Source: an uncultured Bacteroides sp. (GTDB taxonomy: Bacteria; Bacteroidota; Bacteroidia; Bacteroidales; Bacteroidaceae). Taken from it: a stretch of DNA of 64,000 nucleotides. Positions 56,721 to 64,000 of this stretch are shown in pieces. The notes below the pieces were generated by a model. It was not told the origin of the DNA, did not search any database, and saw only the letters and a program-made list of their open reading frames with translations. Position 1 is the first letter of the stretch, and every line of letters begins with the position of its first letter. A program made the position numbers and the translations under genes. Location: assembly GCF_905207245.1 (NCBI RefSeq), contig NZ_CAJLKP010000007.1, positions 68,368 to 132,367 on the forward strand, given 5' to 3'.

Positions 56721-59249
56721 ATGAATAATCAGTTTTCACAAAGAGTTTCTGATATTATCACCTACAGCAAGGAGGAAGCTAACCGGTTGAAAAATAGATA
56801 TATTGGCCCGGAACATCTTCTACTCGGCATGTTGAGAGACGGCGGAGGGAAGGCTATAGAAATATTGCAGAAACTGGATATAGATCTGAACAGAGTTAAA
56901 AAACGTCTGGAAGGTTTTTTGAAAGAGATTGAAGATGATAACTTGTTGCCTGATGCAGACATTCCATTGTCTCCTATGGCAGCTAAGATATTAAAAATGT
57001 GTATACTCGAGGCTCGTCTATTAAAGAGCGCCACTGCAGATACGGAACATGTATTGCTGGCTATTTTAAAAGATGGTAATAATTTGGCCGCTACGGTTTT
57101 GGAGGAAAACAATGTAGATTACAAATCTGTGTTCGAACAACTTTCCATGAAAGCTAGTCCTAATGCAGGTATGGGATTCACGGAAGATGACGATGATGAA
57201 GAGGAAGAAATGAATATGTCTTCACGTTCTTCGCAAAGTGCTGGTTCACAATCTTCTACGCAAACGGCATCTAAGAAGCCATCTAATGATACTCCGGTAT
57301 TGGATAATTTTGGTATGGATATGACTCGGGCTGCAGAAGAAGGTCGGTTGGATCCGGTGGTAGGCCGTGAACGGGAAATAGAGAGATTAGCTCAGATTTT
57401 GAGTCGTCGTAAAAAGAATAACCCGGTATTGATTGGTGAACCTGGTGTAGGTAAATCTGCAATTGTAGAAGGACTGGCATTGCGTATCATTCAGAAGAAA
57501 GTGTCCCGTATCTTATTTGATAAACGCGTGGTTATGCTTGACATGGCTTCCGTGGTAGCAGGAACTAAATACCGTGGACAATTCGAGGAGCGCATTCGTT
57601 CAATTATCAACGAGTTGCAGAAAAATCCGAATGTCATTCTGTTTATTGATGAAATCCATACTATTGTGGGGGCCGGAGCTGCAGCAGGTTCTATGGATGC
57701 AGCTAATATGCTGAAACCCGCATTGGCGCGTGGTGAGATACAATGTATCGGTGCTACTACCCTTGATGAGTATAGGAAGAATATAGAAAAAGACGGTGCA
57801 TTGGAGCGTCGTTTCCAGAAAGTAATTGTGGAACCGACTACGGCAGAGGAAACGCTTCAGATATTAAAAAATATCAAAGAGAAGTATGAGGATCATCATA
57901 ATGTGATTTATACAGGTGAAGCTTTGGAGGCGTGTGTCAAGTTGACAGATCGCTACATCACAGATCGCAATTTCCCGGATAAGGCAATTGACGCTTTGGA
58001 TGAAGCAGGTTCTCGTGTCCATCTAACGAATATTACGGTTCCGAAAGAAATTGAAGAACAAGAGAAACTCATAGAAGAAGCCCGTCAACAAAAGGCAGAT
58101 GCAGTAAAATCTCAAAACTTTGAGCTTGCTGCTAGCTATCGCGACCGTGAGAAAGAGTTTTCTGCCCGTCTGGAAGAGATGAAAACAGAATGGGAAGCTC
58201 GTTTAAAAGATGATCGTCAAACAGTTGGAGAAGAAGAAATTGCTAATGTTGTGTCTATGATGTCTGGTGTGCCTGTACAGCGTATGGCGCAGGCAGAAGG
58301 TATTAAATTAGCAGGCATGAAAGAGGAATTGCAGGCCAAAGTAATAGCTCAGGATCCAGCTATTGAGAAAGTGACGAAAGCTATTTTACGTAGCCGTGTA
58401 GGTTTGAAAGATCCGAATCGTCCTATTGGGACATTCCTGTTCTTGGGGCCTACTGGTGTTGGAAAAACGCACTTAGCTAAGCAATTGGCAAAGTATATGT
58501 TTGGTTCTACTGATGCGCTTATACGTGTGGATATGAGCGAATATATGGAGAAGTTTACTGTTTCTCGTCTGGTTGGTGCACCTCCGGGATACGTAGGGTA
58601 TGAAGAAGGTGGCCAGTTGACAGAGAAAATACGTCGTAAACCTTATTCTATCGTACTATTAGATGAAATAGAGAAAGCTCATCCCGATGTATTCAATATC
58701 TTGTTGCAACTGATGGATGAAGGTCGTTTGACTGACAGTTATGGCAGGACAGTAGATTTCAAGAATACGGTAGTCATCATGACTTCAAATATAGGTACGC
58801 GCCAGTTAAAGGACTTTGGTCGTGGCGTAGGCTTTGCTGCACAAAACCGTACGGATGACAAGGAATATTCTCGCGGAGTGATACAAAAGGCCTTGAACAA
58901 GTCTTTTGCCCCTGAATTTCTGAACCGTATTGATGAAATCATCACTTTCGACCAGCTTTCGCTGGATGCCATCGAAAAGATTATTGATATTGAATTGAAA
59001 GGCTTGTTTGAACGCGTGGAAGCTCTTGGGTATAAGCTTGTTATTGATGGTAAGGCTAAAACGTTTATGGCATCCAAAGGTTATGATGTACAGTTTGGTG
59101 CCCGTCCATTGAAACGTGCCATTCAGACCTATCTGGAAGATGGGCTTTCAGAACTGATTGTCTCTTCCGAGTTGAATCTGGGGGATATGATTTCCGTATC
59201 TTTGAATGAAGAGAAGGAAGAATTGGAAATCAAAGCAGTAACTAAGTAA
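56721..59249 (+). CDS. clpC: ClpC-type Hsp100 ATPase of the Clp protease
   Basis: An 842-residue ClpC. Order: N-terminal Clp repeat domain (YIGPEHLLLGMLRDGGG and TADTEHVLLAILKDGNN), an acidic Ser/Gln linker (about 155-190), AAA-1 with Walker A GEPGVGKS (about 240), a UVR-type middle region (QNFELAASYRDREKEF, about 464), AAA-2 with GPTGVGKTHLAK (about 576), and a C-terminal D2-small domain. The middle domain is short, as in ClpC, not the long ClpB coil. It unfolds proteins for ClpP in the cytoplasm. Confidence 0.95.
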   Translation: MNNQFSQRVSDIITYSKEEANRLKNRYIGPEHLLLGMLRDGGGKAIEILQKLDIDLNRVKKRLEGFLKEIEDDNLLPDADIPLSPMAAKILKMCILEARLLKSATADTEHVLLAILKDGNNLAATVLEENNVDYKSVFEQLSMKASPNAGMGFTEDDDDEEEEMNMSSRSSQSAGSQSSTQTASKKPSNDTPVLDNFGMDMTRAAEEGRLDPVVGREREIERLAQILSRRKKNNPVLIGEPGVGKSAIVEGLALRIIQKKVSRILFDKRVVMLDMASVVAGTKYRGQFEERIRSIINELQKNPNVILFIDEIHTIVGAGAAAGSMDAANMLKPALARGEIQCIGATTLDEYRKNIEKDGALERRFQKVIVEPTTAEETLQILKNIKEKYEDHHNVIYTGEALEACVKLTDRYITDRNFPDKAIDALDEAGSRVHLTNITVPKEIEEQEKLIEEARQQKADAVKSQNFELAASYRDREKEFSARLEEMKTEWEARLKDDRQTVGEEEIANVVSMMSGVPVQRMAQAEGIKLAGMKEELQAKVIAQDPAIEKVTKAILRSRVGLKDPNRPIGTFLFLGPTGVGKTHLAKQLAKYMFGSTDALIRVDMSEYMEKFTVSRLVGAPPGYVGYEEGGQLTEKIRRKPYSIVLLDEIEKAHPDVFNILLQLMDEGRLTDSYGRTVDFKNTVVIMTSNIGTRQLKDFGRGVGFAAQNRTDDKEYSRGVIQKALNKSFAPEFLNRIDEIITFDQLSLDAIEKIIDIELKGLFERVEALGYKLVIDGKAKTFMASKGYDVQFGARPLKRAIQTYLEDGLSELIVSSELNLGDMISVSLNEEKEELEIKAVTK

Positions 59250-59310
59250 ATATTATGCCTGTATATCGGTAGAACTTTTCTGACTATAGAAATTAGAATA
59301 AACAGTCAAA

Positions 59311-59342
59311 ATGTCAGTCCATGTTGGACTGGCATTTTTTTT
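59311..59342 (+). terminator. terminator after clpC
   Basis: ATGTCAGTCC (59311-59320) pairs with GGACTGGCAT (59326-59335, one G-U), followed by eight T. Confidence 0.88.
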
Positions 59343-59346
59343 GCAT

Positions 59347-59354
59347 TATGTTTG
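59347..59354 (+). promoter_or_regulatory. -7 box of htpG promoter
   Basis: TATGTTTG matches TAnnTTTG. A -33-like GTTG (59323-59326) with 20-nt spacing lies inside the clpC terminator hairpin, so terminator and promoter overlap. Confidence 0.5.
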
Positions 59355-59395
59355 CCAAGTGATTAATATATAAATTTAAAATATAAATAAGTAGT

Positions 59396-61441
59396 ATGCA
59401 AAAAGGAAACATTGGGGTAACTACCGAAAACATTTTCCCCGTTATTAAGAAGTTCTTGTACAGTGATCATGAAATTTTTCTTCGTGAGTTAGTTTCTAAT
59501 GCCGTAGATGCTACACAGAAGTTGAAAACTTTGGCTTCTATTGGTGAGTTCAAGGGTGAAGTTGGAGATTTAACTGTACACGTATCATTAGGAAAAGATA
59601 CGATTACTGTTTCTGATCGTGGTATAGGTTTGACAGCCGAAGAAATCGATAAGTACATCAATCAGATTGCTTTCTCTGGTGCCAATGATTTTTTGGAAAA
59701 ATATAAGAATGATGCTAATGCCATTATCGGTCATTTTGGTTTAGGATTCTATTCAGCCTTTATGGTAGCCAAGAAAGTGGAGATTATTACGAAATCTCAT
59801 AAGGAAGATGCTCAGGCTGTGAAATGGAGCTGTGATGGCAGTCCCGAATTCACTATCGAAAATATAGATAAAGCCGACCGCGGTACGGATATCGTGCTTT
59901 ACATTGATGATGAAAGCAAGGAATTTCTTGAAGAAGCCCGCATTTCTTCTTTGTTGAAGAAGTATTGTAGCTTCTTGCCTATCCCAGTTGCCTTTGGCAA
60001 GAAGAAAGACTGGAAAGATGGAAAACAGGTAGAAACAGATGAAGATAACATCATCAATGATAGTAACCCGTTATGGACGTTGAAACCCAGCGACTTGAAA
60101 GATGAAGATTATAAGAAATTCTATCGGGATCTTTATCCTATGTCTGATGAACCTTTGTTCTGGATACACCTGAATGTAGATTATCCATTTCATTTGACTG
60201 GTATCCTTTACTTCCCGAAAGTGAAGAGTAATATCGAATTGAATAAGAACAAAATACAACTTTACAGCAATCAAGTATACGTGACGGATTCTGTAGAAGG
60301 AATTGTACCGGATTTTCTGACATTGTTGCATGGAGTGCTCGATTCTCCGGATATTCCGCTGAATGTATCCCGTTCTTATCTTCAGAGTGATTCAAATGTG
60401 AAGAAGATTTCTACATATATTACGAAGAAAGTGTCTGATCGCTTACAATCTATCTTTAAAAACGATCGCAAACAATTTGAGGAAAAGTGGAATGATTTGA
60501 AAATTTTTATCAATTATGGAATGCTTACTCAAGAGGATTTCTATGATAGAGCAAAAGATTTCGCCCTTTTCACCGATACGGATAGTAAATGTTATACATT
60601 TGAAGAGTATCAGAAACTCATTAAGGATAATCAGACAGATAAGGATGGCAATTTGATTTATCTGTATGCAAATCATAAAGATGAGCAATTTAGTTATATT
60701 GAAGCTGCTAAGAATAAAGGATATAACGTGTTGCTGATGGATGGTCAGTTGGACATTGCTTTAGTGAGCATGCTGGAACAGAAATTAGAAAAGTCTCGCT
60801 TCACTCGCGTGGATAGTGATGTTATCGACAATCTGATTGTGAAAGAGGATAAGAAAGGTGAAACTTTAGAGGCTAGCAAGCAAGAAGCTCTTTCGGCTGT
60901 ATTTAAGAGTCAGTTGCCAAAGTTGGAGAAAGTTGAGTTTAATATCACTGCACAAGCCTTGGGTGAGAACTCCTCCCCTGTAATGATTACTCAGAGTGAA
61001 TATATGCGCCGTATGAAAGAGATGGCTAATATTCAAGCAGGTATGAGTTTCTATGGTGAAATGCCTGATATGTTTAATTTGGTACTGAACTCCGATCACA
61101 AGTTGGTAAAAGAAGTTTTGGCTGACGAAGAAAAAGAATGTGATCATATTATAGCGCCTATTCAGAAAGAAATGAATGAGGTGGACAAACATCGCAACGA
61201 ACTGAAGGATAAGCAGAAAGGTAAGAAAGAAGAAGAAATTTCTACTGTTGAAAGAGACGAGGTTAATGACTTGGATAAGAAGTGGGAAGAACTGAAAACA
61301 AGGAAAGATGAAGCATTTACTGAATATGCTGCTAAGAATAAGGTTGTCCGCCAATTGATTGACTTGGCTTTGCTGCAAAACGGTATGCTAAAAGGAGAAG
61401 CTTTAAACAATTTTGTGAAGAGAAGTATCGAGTTGATTTAA
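59396..61441 (+). CDS. htpG: Hsp90-family chaperone HtpG
   Basis: A 681-residue HtpG. The GHKL ATP site is present: FLRELVSNAVDATQKL (catalytic Glu and Asn), VSDRGIGLTAEEI, and GHFGLGFYSAFMVA. The middle domain has SDEPLFWIHLNVDYPFHLTG and LNVSRSYLQSD, as expected. A charged insert (DKQKGKKEEEISTVERDE) lies near residue 605 in the C-terminal domain. It is a cytoplasmic heat-shock chaperone. Standing between clpC and a terminator, it forms a single-gene unit. Confidence 0.97.
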   Translation: MQKGNIGVTTENIFPVIKKFLYSDHEIFLRELVSNAVDATQKLKTLASIGEFKGEVGDLTVHVSLGKDTITVSDRGIGLTAEEIDKYINQIAFSGANDFLEKYKNDANAIIGHFGLGFYSAFMVAKKVEIITKSHKEDAQAVKWSCDGSPEFTIENIDKADRGTDIVLYIDDESKEFLEEARISSLLKKYCSFLPIPVAFGKKKDWKDGKQVETDEDNIINDSNPLWTLKPSDLKDEDYKKFYRDLYPMSDEPLFWIHLNVDYPFHLTGILYFPKVKSNIELNKNKIQLYSNQVYVTDSVEGIVPDFLTLLHGVLDSPDIPLNVSRSYLQSDSNVKKISTYITKKVSDRLQSIFKNDRKQFEEKWNDLKIFINYGMLTQEDFYDRAKDFALFTDTDSKCYTFEEYQKLIKDNQTDKDGNLIYLYANHKDEQFSYIEAAKNKGYNVLLMDGQLDIALVSMLEQKLEKSRFTRVDSDVIDNLIVKEDKKGETLEASKQEALSAVFKSQLPKLEKVEFNITAQALGENSSPVMITQSEYMRRMKEMANIQAGMSFYGEMPDMFNLVLNSDHKLVKEVLADEEKECDHIIAPIQKEMNEVDKHRNELKDKQKGKKEEEISTVERDEVNDLDKKWEELKTRKDEAFTEYAAKNKVVRQLIDLALLQNGMLKGEALNNFVKRSIELI

Positions 61442-61470
61442 ATACGCCTTTTATTCACCAAGTATATGTC

Positions 61471-61510
61471 AGAGCATTGCAACTTTAAAGAGTTGTAATG
61501 CTCTTTTTTT
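61471..61510 (+). terminator. terminator after htpG
   Basis: AGAGCATTGCAACT (61471-61484) pairs with AGTTGTAATGCTCT (61491-61504) with one G-U, followed by a T run to 61510. Confidence 0.9.
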
Positions 61511-61575
61511 CGTATAAATTGTATAGGATTGCTTGTTTTTTTGCGTTGGATACGTTCAATTTCGAAACAATTGCA

Positions 61576-61583
61576 TATATTTG
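61576..61583 (+). promoter_or_regulatory. -7 box of the patatin-like gene
   Basis: TATATTTG matches TAnnTTTG, 41 nt before the ATG at 61625. Confidence 0.55.
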
Positions 61584-61624
61584 AGCTTTGATAATATTTA
61601 TTTTTCAGCTCAGGAGTTTGAAGT

Positions 61625-63916
61625 ATGAAAAGGATTTTTTTGCTTTTATCGTTTTGTTTCTTGTTGCTACCTATATTGCAAGCCCAAAAAGTGGGACTTG
61701 TATTGAGTGGTGGTGGTGCGAAAGGTATGACGCATATCGGCATTATTCGAGCTTTGGAAGAGAATAACATTCCCATTGACTATATTACCGGTACATCTAT
61801 GGGAGCCATAATAGGTTCACTTTATGCTATGGGGTACTCTCCTGATGATATGGAAGCTTTGTTGCGTTCGGAAGACTTCAAGCGTTGGTATTCCGGAAAG
61901 GTAGAGCCGAAGTACGCTTATTATTTCAAGAAAAATCTCCCTACACCTGAGTTTTTTAATATCCGTTTTGATTTTAAGGACTCTCTGAATGTCAAACCAC
62001 AGTTGCCAACCAGTATGGTTAATCCTATTCAAATGAATTTGGTTTTTGTGGAACTGTTTGCTCGTGCTACAGCCGCATGTGATGGTGATTTCGATAAACT
62101 TTTCATTCCTTTCCGGTGTATAGCTTCCGATGTATATAATAAGCGGCAGATTGTGCTGGGAAAAGGTGATTTAGGTGATGCAGTTCGTGCCTCAATGAGT
62201 TTTCCATTTGTTTTCAAGCCTATTGAGATAGATAGTGTACTGGCCTATGATGGTGGTATTTATAACAATTTCCCGACTGACGTGATGCGGGATGATTTTC
62301 ATCCTGATATCATTATTGGCAGTGTTGTTGCAGCCAATCCATCCAAGCCAAAAGAGAATGACCTCATGAGCCAGATAGAAAATATGGTGATGCAGAAAAC
62401 GGATTATTCTATTCCAGATTCTGTTGGTATCCTAATGACATTCAAGTATGATGATGTGAACTTGCTTGATTTTGACCGTCTTCAGGAACTTCATGACATA
62501 GGCTACAATCGTACTATCAGTATGATGGATTCTATAAAAAGTCGTATTCATCGTAGAGTAAATGCGGATAATGTACGTTTACGCCGCCTGGTTTATCGTA
62601 GTAATTTGCCGCAACTTTATTTTCAGAAAATTTATATTCAAGGGGCCAATTCGCAGCAACAAGCTTATATCCAGAAGGAATTTCATGATGAAGAAGACGA
62701 GCCATTTACTTATGAGGATATGAAACGTGGATATTTTCGTTTGTTGGCTGATAACATGATTTCTGAGATTATTCCGAAGGCGGTATTTAATGAAGAAACG
62801 GATATGTATGATTTGCATCTGAAGGTTAAGATGGAAGACAATTTTTCTGTTCGTCTGGGTGGTAGTGTATCTACAACGAGCTCTAACCAGATTTATTTGG
62901 GTTTAGGATATCAGAATCTTAATTATTATGCCAAGGAGTTTACATTTGATGGTCAATTGGGTAAAGTTTATAATAATGCACAACTAATGGGGCGCATAGA
63001 TCTGCCTACACATATTCCTACGTCATATCGGCTCATTGCGTCTATTAGCACATTTGATTATTATAAGAAAGATAAGCTATTCTCCAAAAATGATAAGCCT
63101 TCTTTTAATTCGAAGGATGAACGTTTTTTGAAGTTAATAATAGCTTTACCGTTTTTGTCGAATAAGAGAGCCGAATTTGGTTTTGGCATTGGAAAATTGC
63201 AAGATAATTATTTTCAGTCCAGTGTGATTAACTTTGAGGAAGATCGTTCAGATAGAAGTGTTTATAAGCTTATAGGAGGTTCTATCAGTTTCTATGGTAG
63301 CACATTGAATGCTCGTCAATATGCTACAAAAGGATATAATGAGAAGTTGATAGCCCAAATATTTTCAGGAAGAGAAAGGTATACACCGGGAAATCCTACA
63401 GAATTAGCTACTATTCAGGAACGACAATCGTGGTTACAGATTTCTTACATGAAAGAAGCATATCATAATATGGCGCCCAAATTTGTGTTGGGCTGGATGG
63501 CAGAAGCGCTGTATTCATCGAAGAATTTCTCGGAGAATTTTACGGCAACTATGATGCAGGCAGCAGCGTTCTCACCAACTCCGCACAGTAAATTGATGTA
63601 TAATGAGGCTTTCCGTGCTAATCAATTTTTGGCTGCCGGCGTTAAGCCTATGTTTGTTTTCAATGATATGTTTCATATACGGGGAGAATTTTATGGCTTT
63701 ATGCCTATTTTCCCGATTGAAAAGAATACGCAGAATAAGGCATTTTACGGAAAAGCATTTTCAAAGGTAGAATATATGGGAGAAGTTTCTGTTATTTGCC
63801 AATTACCTTTCGGGGCGATCTCAGCTTATGTAAATCATTATAGTTCACCGAGAAGGGAGTGGAATGTAGGCTTGAGTATCGGTTGGCAACTGTTTAATTA
63901 CCGTTTCATCGAATAA
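61625..63916 (+). CDS. patatin-like phospholipase with outer membrane barrel (PlpD-like)
   Basis: A 763-residue protein. Signal peptide (FCFLLLPILQAQK). Patatin domain at about 22-290: the oxyanion loop is LSGGGAKGMTHIG, the nucleophile serine is in GTSMG, and the catalytic Asp is in YDGGIYNNFP, so the Ser-Asp dyad is intact. A POTRA-like segment (about 330-395) and a C-terminal BamA/TamA-type beta-barrel (about 405-763) follow. The order patatin-POTRA-barrel is that of PlpD (type Vd autotransporter). The last residue of the protein is glutamate after NYRF, so the classic terminal aromatic is two residues in. It should hydrolyse lipids at or outside the outer membrane. Confidence 0.92.
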   Translation: MKRIFLLLSFCFLLLPILQAQKVGLVLSGGGAKGMTHIGIIRALEENNIPIDYITGTSMGAIIGSLYAMGYSPDDMEALLRSEDFKRWYSGKVEPKYAYYFKKNLPTPEFFNIRFDFKDSLNVKPQLPTSMVNPIQMNLVFVELFARATAACDGDFDKLFIPFRCIASDVYNKRQIVLGKGDLGDAVRASMSFPFVFKPIEIDSVLAYDGGIYNNFPTDVMRDDFHPDIIIGSVVAANPSKPKENDLMSQIENMVMQKTDYSIPDSVGILMTFKYDDVNLLDFDRLQELHDIGYNRTISMMDSIKSRIHRRVNADNVRLRRLVYRSNLPQLYFQKIYIQGANSQQQAYIQKEFHDEEDEPFTYEDMKRGYFRLLADNMISEIIPKAVFNEETDMYDLHLKVKMEDNFSVRLGGSVSTTSSNQIYLGLGYQNLNYYAKEFTFDGQLGKVYNNAQLMGRIDLPTHIPTSYRLIASISTFDYYKKDKLFSKNDKPSFNSKDERFLKLIIALPFLSNKRAEFGFGIGKLQDNYFQSSVINFEEDRSDRSVYKLIGGSISFYGSTLNARQYATKGYNEKLIAQIFSGRERYTPGNPTELATIQERQSWLQISYMKEAYHNMAPKFVLGWMAEALYSSKNFSENFTATMMQAAAFSPTPHSKLMYNEAFRANQFLAAGVKPMFVFNDMFHIRGEFYGFMPIFPIEKNTQNKAFYGKAFSKVEYMGEVSVICQLPFGAISAYVNHYSSPRREWNVGLSIGWQLFNYRFIE

Positions 63917-63966
63917 ATTTCTTCAAAAAAAGTTTGTGTAAAGCTTGCAGTTTCGGAAAAAGTCCG

Positions 63967-63974
63967 TATCTTTG
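63967..63974 (+). promoter_or_regulatory. -7 box of a gene beyond the right edge
   Basis: TATCTTTG matches TAnnTTTG, with CTTG 19 nt upstream (63944-63947). The leader runs off the window at 64000. Confidence 0.55.
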
Positions 63975-64000
63975 CACCCGTTAAACAAAAAGGCCGCGTA

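Overview
The window is a piece of a Bacteroides-type chromosome (phylum Bacteroidota). The evidence is a SusC/SusD/SusE-like polysaccharide utilization locus (PUL), a complete Bat aerotolerance operon, many promoters with the Bacteroides -7 box TAnnTTTG (some with a -33 TTTG about 19 nt upstream), few Shine-Dalgarno sequences, and family-specific genes such as the small DUF4295 protein beside rpmB and rpmG. I see no tRNA, rRNA, insertion sequence, prophage or CRISPR array. I cannot name the species.

Layout. 1-4.5 kb: a possible leftward gene running off the edge, an AraC-type regulator, a hexapeptide acetyltransferase, an unrecognised membrane protein, a 0.7-kb gap with a probable structured small RNA, and a YbaK/ProX-type tRNA-editing protein. 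4.7-22.8 kb: a PUL whose enzymes point to dextran (alpha-1,6-glucan with branches): SusR-like regulator (broken by an in-frame stop), SusC, SusD, SusE/F-like glycan-binding lipoprotein, GH66 endo-dextranase, GH31 and GH97 alpha-glucosidases, a divergent DUF169 gene and a GH65 enzyme. In the model, surface GH66 cuts the polymer, SusC/D import fragments, and periplasmic GH31, GH97 and GH65 reduce them to glucose, with GH65 perhaps removing alpha-1,2 branches. 22.9-35.2 kb: acyl-CoA synthetase, K+/H+ antiporter, NtrB/NtrC-type two-component pair, a glycosyltransferase and a TamB-like giant. 35.3-41.8 kb: core genes tsaD, pncC/cinA, rpmB, rpmG, DUF4295, ftsY, rimO, then two HU-type genes, the second an unusual HU-transmembrane-LysM fusion. 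42-50.7 kb: the Bat operon (MoxR, DUF58, BatD-like, BatA, BatB, BatC, BatD, BatE). 50.9-64 kb: a small DNA-binding protein, a universal stress protein, a TPR protein, gyrA, clpC, htpG and a patatin/beta-barrel protein.

The most notable signals are: (1) two nearly identical minus-strand small RNA genes, each with its own promoter and terminator, lying as 91-bp direct repeats on either side of the DUF169-GH65 pair; (2) a premature TAA in the PUL's own regulator; (3) a membrane protein with an HU DNA-binding domain on one side and a peptidoglycan-binding LysM domain on the other, suggesting a nucleoid-to-wall tether; (4) a hairpin RNA candidate at 3.43-3.54 kb whose G-U pairs indicate the minus strand; and (5) several families of palindromic or tandem intergenic repeats (7-bp heptads, 22-bp units, a 140-bp palindrome).

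All functional calls come from reading motifs and from remembered family knowledge; no database search was run.
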